Positions 8,709 to 18,074 of a stretch of DNA of 64,000 bases are shown here, piece by piece (position 1 is the first letter of the stretch; every line of letters begins with the position of its first letter). The position numbers and the translations under genes were made by a program. The DNA is from BOG-224 sp963783505 (GTDB lineage Bacteria; Acidobacteriota; Terriglobia; Bryobacterales; Bryobacteraceae): contig CAWAOP010000049.1 in NCBI GenBank assembly GCA_963783505.1, positions 75,416 through 139,415 of the forward strand, in the 5' to 3' direction. The notes below the pieces were generated by a model. That model made no database searches and was not told where the DNA came from. It saw nothing but the letters and a program-made list of their open reading frames with translations.

Positions 8709-8780
8709 GTGCTGCGGCTCGCCCCTCCGCTCCCTTACGGGGCGCCCTCTGGGCCCGGCTCGGCTCCAGCCGCGGGTCGG
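8709..8780. repeat. Palindromic repeat 'ctcccttacgg...ggcgcc'
   Basis: The short gap between the thioredoxin-fold gene and tpx contains 'ctccgctcccttacggggcgcc...cggctcggctcc'. The region 20219-20284 has the matching inverted arrangement 'cccttacagggcgccgggctcgg...cgtaagggagcgg'. The two are copies of one repeat family with CTTACGG/CCGTAAG arms. Confidence 0.55.
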
Positions 8781-8820
8781 TGAGTGGTCCTAGCGCGAAA
8801 CACACTCCCGAAAGACGTTC

Positions 8821-10914
8821 TCATTGTAGCAATTCGGCCAGCTTTTCCGGCTCGAAAACGGGAGCCTGGCAGGCGTAGTCGCGGCAGACGTAGGCGCCGG
8901 CGCGCATGAACCCAATGGCGGAAATGCGCGCGGCCAGCGCGGTTTGCTCCGCCGCGGAACCGGCGAAAAGAGCGACGCGGAAAGGCGCGAAGCGCGAGTG
9001 GAGAACACGGATGAGAGCATCGGTTGACGGCGCGCCGCGCTCCGCCACCAGCACCACTTCGCACGGATCTCCGAGTACGAATTCGCACGCCGCGAGCATT
9101 TGCGGAATCGCGGCCGGCGCGAGATTCAAGCGCGAATAGAACGCGGCGAGCGCCCGATCGGCCGAAGCGGCGAAATCCGCGCGATTCGCCAGACGCGCGA
9201 GGCGCAAAAGATTCATGACGGCGACGGAGTTGCCGGAAGGCTCGGCGCCATCGTAGTCTTCCTTCATGCGAAGAACAAGATCGGGGTCTTCGGCGGCCTC
9301 GAAAAACCCGCCGGACTCGCGGTCTTCGAACAACGCGGATTGCTTATCCGCGAGTTGAATGGCCAGATCGAGATGGCGCAGATCGAACTGCGTCTCGTAG
9401 AGATCGAGGAGCGCCTGAACGAAGAAAGCGTAGTCGGAAAGGAAACCGGGCACGGCGGATTCACCCGCGCGATAGCGGCGCAGCAGTTCTCCGGTCACGG
9501 GGTTGTAGAGACGCGCGAGGATGAAATCGGCGGCGGTGCGGGCGGCTTCGGCGTAGCGCGGCTCTTCGAGAACCGCGCCGCCCAGAGCGAAGGCCGAGAT
9601 CGTCAGTCCGTTCCAGGCCGTGAGAATCTTATCGTCGAGATGCGGGCGCGGGCGCATGGAGCGGGCTTCGAGCAAATTCCGCTCCGCGCCGGCCAGGCCC
9701 AGGCGGATCTCTTCGAGCGTCCGTTCAAAGTGGCGGGCCGTTTCTCCGCGAGTGTGCGCCCGATAGAGAATGTTGCGGCCGCCGAATTCGCCGTGCGGAT
9801 CGTGCGAGACATTCCCGTCTTGCTCCACGCCGTAGCGGAAGCGGACCCACTCGGCGGCCGGTCCCGCGGCGGCGGCGATTTCATCGGCGGTCCAGATATA
9901 AAACGCGCCCTCGCCTTTTTGTTCCGGATGCGCGGCGTCCGCGGCGCTATCGGCGTCCTCCGCGGAGTAGAACGCGCCTTCACCCGAAAGATCGCGCAGA
10001 ACGTAATCGAGCGTGCGGCGCGCGGTTTCGGCGAAGGCCGCGTCGCCGGTGATTTGGAACGCTTCGAGATAGGAGATGGCCAGTTGCGCCTGGTCGTAAA
10101 GCATTTTCTCGAAATGCGGAACGAACCAGCGCTCGTCCACCGAGTAGCGATGGAAGCCGCCGCCAAGCTGATCGTTCATCCCGCCTTTGGCCATCTCGCG
10201 CAGCGTGAGCAAAACCATTTCGAGCGCGTCCCGACTTTTCGTTCGGGCGTAGTGACGGAGCAGGAAGTTGAACGCCGATGGGCGCGGGAACTTGGGCGCT
10301 TCGCCGAAACCGCCCAGGCGCGGATCGAACATGCGGCGAAAGGCGTTGAAGGCGTTGTCCATGAGGCCGGCGTCAATGGGCGCGCGGCCCGCGGATTCGG
10401 CGGCCACTCTTGCGCTGCCGCGCAGTTGCTCCACGACGCCGCCCGCCGCTTCGGCTATGCGCGCGGAGTCCGCGGCCCACGCGTCGGCGATCTGAGTCAG
10501 CAGAGAGGCGAAACCCGGGCGGCCGAAGCGCGAATCGGGCGGAAAGTACGTGCCGCCGAAAAACGGCTTGAGGTCGGGAGTGAGCCATACCGACATGGGC
10601 CACCCGCCGCTCCCGGTGCTGGCCTGGACGAAGGTCATGTAGATTCGATCGACATCCGGCCGCTCCTCTCGATCCACTTTGATGGGGACGAAATGGAGAT
10701 TGAGGATCTCGGCCACCGCTTGGTTTTCAAACGACTCGCGCTCCATCACGTGGCACCAATGGCACGTGGAGTAGCCCACGGAAAGAAAGATGGGCTTGTT
10801 CTCGCGGCGCGCGGTTTCAAACGCCTCTGGTCCCCAGGGATACCAATTCACGGGGTTGTGAGCGTGCTGGAGAAGGTACGGACTCTTCTCGCTGGCGAGA
10901 CGGTTCGTGTGCAT
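8821..10914 (-). CDS. YyaL/SPATA20-like thioredoxin-domain protein (DUF255)
   Basis: The protein of 697 residues begins MHTNRLASEKSPYLLQHA and carries the DUF255 thioredoxin-like domain with the motif STCHWCHVMERESFEN (CxxC at about residue 50), followed by an (alpha/alpha)6-type barrel with motifs such as FEKMLYDQAQL and DKILTAWNGL. This matches the YyaL/spermatogenesis-associated protein 20 family, a putative redox or carbohydrate-related protein whose reaction is not established. The frame is open to 11148, but the ATG at 10914 gives the conserved family start. It stands alone, reading toward tpx. Confidence 0.92.
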   Translation of the reverse strand: MHTNRLASEKSPYLLQHAHNPVNWYPWGPEAFETARRENKPIFLSVGYSTCHWCHVMERESFENQAVAEILNLHFVPIKVDREERPDVDRIYMTFVQASTGSGGWPMSVWLTPDLKPFFGGTYFPPDSRFGRPGFASLLTQIADAWAADSARIAEAAGGVVEQLRGSARVAAESAGRAPIDAGLMDNAFNAFRRMFDPRLGGFGEAPKFPRPSAFNFLLRHYARTKSRDALEMVLLTLREMAKGGMNDQLGGGFHRYSVDERWFVPHFEKMLYDQAQLAISYLEAFQITGDAAFAETARRTLDYVLRDLSGEGAFYSAEDADSAADAAHPEQKGEGAFYIWTADEIAAAAGPAAEWVRFRYGVEQDGNVSHDPHGEFGGRNILYRAHTRGETARHFERTLEEIRLGLAGAERNLLEARSMRPRPHLDDKILTAWNGLTISAFALGGAVLEEPRYAEAARTAADFILARLYNPVTGELLRRYRAGESAVPGFLSDYAFFVQALLDLYETQFDLRHLDLAIQLADKQSALFEDRESGGFFEAAEDPDLVLRMKEDYDGAEPSGNSVAVMNLLRLARLANRADFAASADRALAAFYSRLNLAPAAIPQMLAACEFVLGDPCEVVLVAERGAPSTDALIRVLHSRFAPFRVALFAGSAAEQTALAARISAIGFMRAGAYVCRDYACQAPVFEPEKLAELLQ

Positions 10915-11275
10915 GATGACCCGGAAGCGATAGCCGGTGAGCGAACGGCCGGCCGGGGCGCTGCCTTCATAGTAGCGCGAGAGGCTTTCCCCAACCGGTT
11001 CACGCCCCGCCCCTAATCCGTCAATAGCGCCACATGAACACCACCGCTGAGTCGCAGAGACGCCGAGTTTTCTTGAGTTCTCCGCGATCTCCGCTCCCTC
11101 GGCTGGCGCACCTACGGGGCGATTAGATGCTTCAGAAAGGTCTTGCACGTTTGTGGTGGCTTGTGATTCCCCCGGACGCGCGCAGAGCCGGCAGAGGCCG
11201 CGAAGGGATTCTAATATGTTTGTTCTGGCGTCTCCGCGCCTCCGTGGTGAAGCTGGGTTTTCCCTTACGGACGGA
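10915..11275. other. Non-coding gap with rDNA-like 'sequencing-noise' style repeats
   Basis: No convincing gene is visible here. The gap contains 'gagtcgcagagacgccgag', 'ctccgcgatctccgctccc' and, in opposite orientation, 'ctggcgtctccgcgcctccgtgg'. The last and first are approximate inverted copies, so this is probably another dispersed repeat pair. Confidence 0.4.
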
Positions 11276-12433
11276 TTACCGCCCGCTGAACCAGCGCTGG
11301 AACTCCTTGCCTTGGGGAGTGAGCGTGCGCGCCGGCGTGTACTTGCCGAAGTGGGAGGCGTCGCGGCCGTGATCGTCCTTGTTGCCGGGCTGATCGTACA
11401 GCACCCAGTCGAACAGGTACTCGACCCCGTTGGCCAAACAGGCGTCCGCCAGCGCCTTCATCCGCTCGGAAGTGGGGTGTTCGTTCCAGTATTCTCCGAA
11501 TTCGCCGATGACGATCCGCGTGGTGAGCTTCTTGCCTGCGGCGAAATCGCGCAGCATGCGCACGGCGTACTCGAAGTCCTTGGAGACCTTCGCGGCGTCC
11601 GCGTCGTAGCCGATCGACCACCAGCAACTATACGAGATGAAGTCGATGCCCTTCAGCTTGGTCGCCGCGTCAGCCAAGCCGGACGCCCGCCCCTGGAAGC
11701 CCGGAACGATGGTGAATTCGAACGCCGAGAGAACCTCGCCGGGAAGGGCCTGCGCCTTCGCCTGCCTGCGTCCCTCGGCGATTCCATCCAGGCGCGCCTG
11801 GTAGTACTCGATGCACGACGGCCATTGGTTTCCGGGGCAATCGTTTTCGAATTCCCAGTTGGATACGATCTTGCGTCCCGCCGTCTTGGCCAGCTCCAGA
11901 GTGAAGCGGCGAAACTCATCGCGCGTGGCGGCCAGATGCTGGGCATCCAGGCGTCCCCACTTATAGCGCTCGTTGGACGCCGCGTCGTAGGCCGTCAGCA
12001 TAACCACCGGAAACGCGGAAAGGAACGCGCGGTAATCGGCGCGCCGCAGCTTCGCGTCCAACGGGGCGGCGTCGGTTTTGCCGGATGGATCCCAAGTTGG
12101 GGAGATAGCGATCCGCGCGGCGCCCGTAGCTCCCAGGCGCTGCACATCCGTAAGCGCGGCGCTCAAATCGCCTGCGAGTTTCCCCCAAACGTAGACGCCG
12201 ACGCGCTGGCGGTATTCGGCGGGCGAAGCCGCGGTGGCGCGGGCATTCTTGCCTGCCGCGCCGGCAGTCGTGCCGGCGTTGCTCGACGACAGTGCGCCGT
12301 TGCCCCGGGAGAATGTCGAGATGACTCTCGACACGGCAGGCGTGGACGCCCGCGCCACGGTTATTCCCGAGGTGTGGGATAAGCCGGCCAGCGCCAGGGC
12401 GCAGAGCAAAGCCGGCGCGTAACGGCGAAGCAT
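11276..12433 (-). CDS. Secreted protein with TIM-barrel (glycosidase-like) fold
   Basis: The 385-residue protein starts with a signal peptide (MLRRYAPALLCALALAGLSH). After a low-complexity stretch the mature part has glycosidase-like elements: IVSNWEFENDC (a possible acid/base region at the end of a strand), FEFTIVPG, IDFISYSCWW and IVIGEFGEYW (a Glu at strand end, a possible nucleophile). These resemble clan A endoglycosidases, but I cannot name a family. Residues about 28-68 are encoded by a GC-rich repeat with ends GTGGCGCGGGC and GCCCGCGCCAC (see the repeat entry), so the linker behind the signal peptide is probably an insertion. The gene sits alone on this strand. Confidence 0.65.
   Translation of the reverse strand: MLRRYAPALLCALALAGLSHTSGITVARASTPAVSRVISTFSRGNGALSSSNAGTTAGAAGKNARATAASPAEYRQRVGVYVWGKLAGDLSAALTDVQRLGATGAARIAISPTWDPSGKTDAAPLDAKLRRADYRAFLSAFPVVMLTAYDAASNERYKWGRLDAQHLAATRDEFRRFTLELAKTAGRKIVSNWEFENDCPGNQWPSCIEYYQARLDGIAEGRRQAKAQALPGEVLSAFEFTIVPGFQGRASGLADAATKLKGIDFISYSCWWSIGYDADAAKVSKDFEYAVRMLRDFAAGKKLTTRIVIGEFGEYWNEHPTSERMKALADACLANGVEYLFDWVLYDQPGNKDDHGRDASHFGKYTPARTLTPQGKEFQRWFSGR
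12232..12362. repeat. GTGGCGCGGGC...GCCCGCGCCAC repeat inside a coding region
   Basis: The repeat begins 'ggtggcgcgggcattcttgc' and ends 'gtggacgcccgcgccacgg', with an internal palindrome 'cctgccgcgccggcagtcgtgccggc' in part and a second pair 'atgtcgag/ctcgacac'. It lies in frame behind the signal peptide of the secreted protein. Confidence 0.6.
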
Positions 12434-12503
12434 GATGGTCTATCCGACCACCGATCTTACCAGAGGGGAACAAAAGGCCGGCTCTCGGATCGCCGCGGCC
12501 GAA

Positions 12504-13307
12504 TCAACCGCGCGCCGCCACGGCAGGCGCGCCCGTCACCGCGCGCGCGTATTGAAGGAACAGGTCCATGCCTTGGTAGTCTCGCGGACCGAGCTCGTGC
12601 ACGATGTTTTGCGTGAGATACTCCCGCACAACTTCGGCCGGGAAACCGCGGCGCTCCGATTCCAGCCGCACAATCTCTTCCATATTCTCCCGCCCGTAGC
12701 GGCAGGAATCGCGGAATGCCGCGGCGATCTCCGGCGTCGCCACGCCGCGCCGCCCCGCCCAGACCGCAAAGACCATGGGCAGGCCGGTCATTTCCAGCCA
12801 TTCCTCGCCAAGATCGTACAGGCACTCGGAATGGCGCGCCAAATTGACGCGCAGCGCCGGGTCGCCGATCAGCAGCGCCGCATCGGCGTTGTGGAGCATG
12901 GTGTCGAGATCCGGCGGCAACATGCGGATGGCGGGCGAGACCCCGTAGCGGCGTTCCAGAATGATGCGCGCCAGTTGCACGGAAGTACGTGAACTGGAAT
13001 CCGCCGCCAGAGTCCGGACCTCGGTCAAGGGGCGAGAGGAAGCCAGAACGATGCTGCGAACCGGTCCGTGGGAAGCGATTCCGGCTCCGGGCAGGACTTC
13101 CAGATCCTGGCGGACCAGTTCGAAAGCCGGTACGACTCCCAGGTCGGCGCGGCCCGTGGCCAGCCGGTCGGCGCACTCGGCCGGAATCTGGAATTCCAGG
13201 TCGAACATGCCGCGCTGAGGACCGTGGAGCATGCCCCAGACCAGCGGGACGGTATTGAGATAACTGACCGCGCAGACGCGCGGCTTGGGCCTTGCCGCGG
13301 AAATCAA
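12504..13307 (-). CDS. mqnA: Chorismate dehydratase MqnA
   Basis: Catalyses the first step of the futalosine route to menaquinone, turning chorismate into 3-enolpyruvylbenzoate in the cytoplasm. The 267-residue protein has the family start RVCAVSYLNTVPLVWG, ADLGVVPAFE and SSSRTSVQLARIIL, the periplasmic-binding-protein-like fold of MqnA. No ATG precedes the conserved start, so TTG at 13307 is used, giving MISAARPKPRVCA. The other mqn genes are not in the window. Confidence 0.92.
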   Translation of the reverse strand: MISAARPKPRVCAVSYLNTVPLVWGMLHGPQRGMFDLEFQIPAECADRLATGRADLGVVPAFELVRQDLEVLPGAGIASHGPVRSIVLASSRPLTEVRTLAADSSSRTSVQLARIILERRYGVSPAIRMLPPDLDTMLHNADAALLIGDPALRVNLARHSECLYDLGEEWLEMTGLPMVFAVWAGRRGVATPEIAAAFRDSCRYGRENMEEIVRLESERRGFPAEVVREYLTQNIVHELGPRDYQGMDLFLQYARAVTGAPAVAARG

Positions 13308-13515
13308 AGCACAGTGTAACAGAGGGCATTCGCCGGCCTCCCGGTGTAGTACTCCGTAGCGTTCGCCTCAGGGACTCATCTGGTATCCTTCGTCTAGGAG
13401 TTTGTCGAACGCTTCTTGCCGCTCGGGCGACCGGGGTTGGATCGCGCTCCGAGCGGCCTCGGCCTTCGAAAATGCTCCCAAACAGCGCCTCGCGGCGCGA
13501 TCATGTAGAACAACT

Positions 13516-16500
13516 ATGAATACGCGGATACCGGCTCTTCTTGCGGCGGTTGCGATCGGCTCCACCGCCGGCTTCGCTCAACTCTACTTGAGTGGGGTCC
13601 CCTCACGCACCGTGGGCCATCCAAAGACGCCCGTGATCGAACAGAAGTCGCTCTATTCGACCAGCCCGAATCTGGTGGAAGGGCGCGAATTGTTCTGGCC
13701 GGAAGGCATCGCCGTCGATACATCCCTGTCGCCTCCCGCCGTGTATGTGAGCGACACGGGAAACAACCGCGTGCTGGGCTGGCGGAACGCTACGGGTTTT
13801 AAGAACGGCCAGCCCGCCGATATCGTCATCGGCCAAAGCGATTTCTTCACCACATGGCCGGAGGGGCCTGCGACTGCTCCCCGCGCGCCGGGAGCGGGAA
13901 CGCCTATGCAATCCGGTTTGACCAGCCCCACGGGTTTGGCCGTCTATAAGAGCGACTTGTACGTGGCGGACATGGGCAATAACCGGGTTCTGCGCTTCCC
14001 CATCCCCTTCTCGAATTCGGTGCAGTACCCGAATCTGGTCGTCGGGCAGCCCAGTTTCAGCTCGGCCTCGGCCAACTATGGGGGCCAGGTGAGCGCCCAA
14101 GGCATCTCGCTCTCCAGCGCCGCATCGGCCGGGATCGCGTTCGACGGCAGCGGCGACCTGTGGATCGCCGATCCCGGCAACCGCCGCGTTCTGGAATTCG
14201 CCGCGGCGGATATTGCGCCCAGCGGAGTGACGGGGCCGACCGCCATCCAGGTGATCGGACAGGTGGACTTCACATCGCAGTCCAGTACGCTCAATGCGAA
14301 ATCCAGCCTTACCATCAATTATCAACTTGATTCGCCGCAGAGCCTCGCGTTCGATCCGACAGGCCGTTTATATGTCAGCGACACGGATGCCACCACTCCC
14401 TCGACCTTCAGCCGCGTGATGGTTTTTGCCCCGCCCTTTACCAACGGCATGGCGGCCACTCGCATTATGGGCGTCCCCACCAGCGGCCAGTCCACCACGC
14501 AGACCGACGCGACGGTCATGGACAGCCCGACCGCCATCTTCTTCTTTCCGAACTACCTGGCCATTGGGGTCGTCAACTCCGGGTATAGCCGGATCCTGGT
14601 GTTTCCGGTGTTCGAGAATTGGCCGAGCGCGAGCACTCAGTTTTCGCCTCAAGCCTCGTCGGTCATCGGGCAGAACGGCGATTTTACGGATTTCTACCCG
14701 AACCATACCACTTCCGGCGCTACGTTCATCGCCCCTCCGAATGCAGGAGTCCTCTACCAGCCAATGGCCGCGGCGGTGGCCGGAACCGAACTGTACGTGG
14801 CCGACACTCTCAATAGCCGCATCATCGTCATGCCGCTTACCGGAACCATCGCCGGGCTGGCTACCCGCGTGCTCGGCCAGGACCGCATGGATACGGGTTC
14901 CATCAATCTGATTGAAGGCCGCGAATTCCAATTTGGCAGTGAGAGCTCAAGCGGCGGCGTCGATGCGGGCCTTGCGATCGATAACACGGGTTCTACTCCG
15001 CATCTGTATGTGGCTGACACGTACAATAACCGCATCCTGGCGTACAAGGACATCCGGAAGGTATCGGCGGGGGTGGCCGCGGACCTCGTGATCGGCCAGG
15101 CGAACGGACAGACCTCGCTGCTCAATTACCCGAGCGGTAATCCGAATTTGCCGACGGCCAGCGGGCTTTACTGGCCCGCCGGGCTGCTCGTGGATTCGAA
15201 GGGAAATCTGTGGGTGGCCGACCGCGGGAACGGCCGCGTGGTGCGGTTTCCGGCCCCGTTCTCACAGACGGGACAGCCCGTGGCGGACATTGTTTTGGGC
15301 CAGAAGAGCCTGACCACGCCGAGGGTGACCGATCCATCCTCCGTGAATATGGCTTTTCCATATGGTTTGGCTATGACCCCCGGGGGGGCTCTTGCGGTTT
15401 CCGACCAGGCGCAGAACCGCGTCCTGGTCTTCACGCCCAGCGGAGGATCTTTCACGAGCGGCCAGGCCGCTTCGAAGGTAATCGGCCAAAGCACCATGCA
15501 ATCCACTGCAAGCGGGACTGGTCTGGCGTCGCTATCCGCCCCGCACCATATTGCCGTCGATGCCTCCGGCCTGCTGTACGTAGCCGACACCGGCAATGGC
15601 CGCGTGGAGGTCTTCGATAACCTCGACGGCGCGCAGTTTCCGTCTTCGGGCGCGTTGGCCACCTTCTCGGTGGGGAGCCTGAGTTCGCCCGAAGGTATCT
15701 ATGTCAACCCGACGACCGGAGAAATTTGGGTGGCCGTGACGGGGTCGAGCACTTTTGTCAGATACTCCAACTACTCCAGCCTGGTTACGGGCGCTGCGAC
15801 AGCCGCGAGTATCACTGCGCCCTCCTACGCTCTCGCCGTAGTGCAGGATCAGTTTGGCGCTTTGGTTGGCGCGGACGCAAGCAACCGCGTGGCCTTCTAC
15901 TATCCCGGAGCGGCAGCGGGGAATCTGGGCAATGGCCTGAATGTGGCCCTCGCTCCAGGATTGCTGGCCGAAGCCTTGCCGGTGAACTCGACCGTTCCTT
16001 TTGGAACCAACACGGCCAACTTCGGAACGCAGGTCCCGTTGCCGACCACCCTTGGGAACGTCCAGTTGCTGTTTAATGGCCAGCCCGCTCCTCTGTTGAT
16101 GGTTTCGCCCACACAGATCAATTTTCAGGTGCCCTGGGAAGCGCCCACCAGCGGTACGTCGGATCTGCTGATCTCCGACGCTACCACGGGACAGGTGTAC
16201 GGCGCGGGCACGGTCTCGATGAATGCCGTTTCCCCCGCGATTCTGCTGAGCCCATCCACGCAAACGGGCACGGCGCGCCAGGCGGCGGTCATCAACCACG
16301 ATGACGGTACGGTCAACGGCCCGTCTCACCCTGCGCAAGTGGGGCATTGGATCGAGATCTACGGTACGGGGCAGGGCTTGGTTCCGAACGCCCCGGCGGA
16401 CGGGGCTGAAGCGGTCGGACTCACTCCCACCGTCCAGCGGCCGGTAGTTTATATCAACGGAAATAACGTAGACGACCCGGCTCAGACTAAAGAGCCCAAC

Positions 16501-16698
16501 ATCAATCACATTTACTACTCTGGGCTGGCTCCCGGCCTGATTGGCGTATGGCAGATCGACGTATTCATACCGCAGAATACGAGCCAGGGTACCTTCTCTC
16601 CCCTGACCGGCAACCAGACCGATCTGCAAATTACTCTGAACAGCTTGCCGGCGGTCAATCCCTACGTGTACTACGTCATCATCTACACGAAGCAGTAA
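13516..16698 (+). CDS. Secreted NHL-repeat protein with Solibacter C-terminal domain
   Basis: A large exported protein (1060 aa). The ATG at 13516 gives a clear signal peptide (MNTRIPALLAAVAIGSTAGFAQ). From about residue 60 to 800 come many NHL-type beta-propeller repeats with the signature 'LYVADTxNxRVLxF' and 'VIGQ', probably two or more propellers. The last 230 residues (LLFNGQPAPLLMVSPTQINF, then GHWIEIYGTGQGLVPNAPADG) match the Solibacter-specific C-terminal domain (TIGR03437-like). Its role is unknown; surface binding of polymers or proteins is likely by analogy. The frame is open upstream of 13516, but only this start yields export. Confidence 0.88.
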   Translation: MNTRIPALLAAVAIGSTAGFAQLYLSGVPSRTVGHPKTPVIEQKSLYSTSPNLVEGRELFWPEGIAVDTSLSPPAVYVSDTGNNRVLGWRNATGFKNGQPADIVIGQSDFFTTWPEGPATAPRAPGAGTPMQSGLTSPTGLAVYKSDLYVADMGNNRVLRFPIPFSNSVQYPNLVVGQPSFSSASANYGGQVSAQGISLSSAASAGIAFDGSGDLWIADPGNRRVLEFAAADIAPSGVTGPTAIQVIGQVDFTSQSSTLNAKSSLTINYQLDSPQSLAFDPTGRLYVSDTDATTPSTFSRVMVFAPPFTNGMAATRIMGVPTSGQSTTQTDATVMDSPTAIFFFPNYLAIGVVNSGYSRILVFPVFENWPSASTQFSPQASSVIGQNGDFTDFYPNHTTSGATFIAPPNAGVLYQPMAAAVAGTELYVADTLNSRIIVMPLTGTIAGLATRVLGQDRMDTGSINLIEGREFQFGSESSSGGVDAGLAIDNTGSTPHLYVADTYNNRILAYKDIRKVSAGVAADLVIGQANGQTSLLNYPSGNPNLPTASGLYWPAGLLVDSKGNLWVADRGNGRVVRFPAPFSQTGQPVADIVLGQKSLTTPRVTDPSSVNMAFPYGLAMTPGGALAVSDQAQNRVLVFTPSGGSFTSGQAASKVIGQSTMQSTASGTGLASLSAPHHIAVDASGLLYVADTGNGRVEVFDNLDGAQFPSSGALATFSVGSLSSPEGIYVNPTTGEIWVAVTGSSTFVRYSNYSSLVTGAATAASITAPSYALAVVQDQFGALVGADASNRVAFYYPGAAAGNLGNGLNVALAPGLLAEALPVNSTVPFGTNTANFGTQVPLPTTLGNVQLLFNGQPAPLLMVSPTQINFQVPWEAPTSGTSDLLISDATTGQVYGAGTVSMNAVSPAILLSPSTQTGTARQAAVINHDDGTVNGPSHPAQVGHWIEIYGTGQGLVPNAPADGAEAVGLTPTVQRPVVYINGNNVDDPAQTKEPNINHIYYSGLAPGLIGVWQIDVFIPQNTSQGTFSPLTGNQTDLQITLNSLPAVNPYVYYVIIYTKQ

Positions 16699-16750
16699 GC
16701 GCTCATGCGCCGCGGCGGCCCGCCAAAGACCCTGAAGCCGCGAAGCGTGC

Positions 16751-16858
16751 GTGGGGCGGACGCCCCCGTCCGCGGCCGGTCCCCAGACCGGCCCTCGGCC
16801 GAAGGCCGATGAGGGCGTCGTGGTGCCCTTTGGCCCGGACTGGGGCGTCCGCCCAACT
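16751..16858. repeat. GGGGCGGACGCCCCCGTCCGC palindromic repeat
   Basis: Between the convergent NHL and GGDEF genes lies 'gtggggcggacgcccccgtccgc...ggactggggcgtccgccc'. It has the same arms as the element at 6683-6797 and the same inner 'ggccggtcc...ggaccggcc'-type core. It is a dispersed repeat placed after gene ends. Confidence 0.7.
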
Positions 16859-16882
16859 CAAGTCCAACTTCGTAATTCAGGC

Positions 16883-18070
16883 TCAGCCCGCCGGCCGCGC
16901 GCCGTGGCCGGTCTGCGGGGGCCGCGCCCGCTTGCGGGAATACATGGCTCGGTCGGCCTCGTCCAGGACCGCGCGTAGCGGCCGCCCGGCCGCGTCCGCC
17001 GTTCCCCAACTGAACGAGACCGGCAATGCGCCCAGGCCGCGCTGGCGGAAGTCCTTCATGCGCGCTTCGATATCGGCCATGCGCCGTTGCGCCACCGCCC
17101 CCGGCTGGCCGTGAAACAGGATGACAAACTCGTCGCCGCCCCAGCGGAAGGCTTCGTCCCCATGGCGGATCGAGGATCTAAGAAGGTGTCCGATGCTGCG
17201 CAGAACTTCGTCGCCGACCAGATGCCCGTAGCGGTCGTTGATATCTTTGAACGAATCCATGTCGCAGACCGCGGCGACGCCGGTGAACCCGGAGGCCTCT
17301 TCCACGCGCCGCGCCAGCGCGGTTTGATTGAGCAGGCCGGTCAGGCGGTCCAGGTCCAGGCTTCGCGCGCTTTCGCGGCGGACGCGATCCATCTCGGCGT
17401 TCAGTTCGCCCATGCGTTCCACCTGGTTTTCGCTCCACATGGCCATGGCGGCGAAGGCCAGCACGCAATTGAGAGCGGCATCCAGGCAGGTCTGATAGGT
17501 CATATAGGGGAGCCAGACCGCTCCGAATCCCGCGTGACTGAGGCCCGCGACAAGCCCCGCGTGTTCCAGGAAAAGCACCGCCATGACAAGCAGCGCATAG
17601 CGGAAGATCCTGGCCCCAAGGCCCCGGTTGCGCCGTAACGCCGCGAAATTATAGGCGTACACGAAGCCGAGCGCCAGCGCGTGCGAAATCTGGAGCGCTT
17701 CCGTGGGGGCGCGGCGTCCGAACGCCAGCGCCAGACCGATCACCAGCGGAAGGGCCAGGATCAAACGCAAGACCGGGCGCCATTCCTTGAACGAAGAGGC
17801 GAAGCCGGCGCGCGCGCTCGCCACCAGCAGGATGACGAACGCGAATTCCAGCACCGCGTAGAGCGCCAGCCACCCCGCGCGATCCGCGCGGAGCGACTCG
17901 AACGCGACGAACGCCGACGCCGCGCGTACGGCCCACGCCGTGGACCACAATCCGAAGTAGACAATGCGCGACTGGCGCCACAGGAACAGAAACGCCAGCC
18001 CGCACAAAGCGGCCGCGAATTCCTGCGTCGAAAGCGCGGCGAGCGCCGCTCCGGAGATCGCCGGATCCAT
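16883..18070 (-). CDS. Membrane-bound diguanylate cyclase (GGDEF)
   Basis: Makes cyclic di-GMP from two GTP. The first 205 residues hold about six hydrophobic segments, followed by a short coiled linker and a GGDEF domain from about residue 245, with DMDSFKDINDRYGHLVGD and the catalytic motif WGGDEF intact. An inhibitory RxxD site is not evident at the usual place. Translation should be coupled to the upstream ymdB-like gene: GGAGGAGA at its end serves as the ribosome site and only 4 bases separate stop and ATG. The signal sensed by the membrane part is unknown. Confidence 0.92.
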   Translation of the reverse strand: MDPAISGAALAALSTQEFAAALCGLAFLFLWRQSRIVYFGLWSTAWAVRAASAFVAFESLRADRAGWLALYAVLEFAFVILLVASARAGFASSFKEWRPVLRLILALPLVIGLALAFGRRAPTEALQISHALALGFVYAYNFAALRRNRGLGARIFRYALLVMAVLFLEHAGLVAGLSHAGFGAVWLPYMTYQTCLDAALNCVLAFAAMAMWSENQVERMGELNAEMDRVRRESARSLDLDRLTGLLNQTALARRVEEASGFTGVAAVCDMDSFKDINDRYGHLVGDEVLRSIGHLLRSSIRHGDEAFRWGGDEFVILFHGQPGAVAQRRMADIEARMKDFRQRGLGALPVSFSWGTADAAGRPLRAVLDEADRAMYSRKRARPPQTGHGARPAG

Positions 18071-18074
18071 GCGG

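Noticed and set aside
9100..11016. A 638-codon open frame on the plus strand
   Set aside because: It is antisense to the YyaL-like gene, which has family motifs. No domain or ribosome site is seen.
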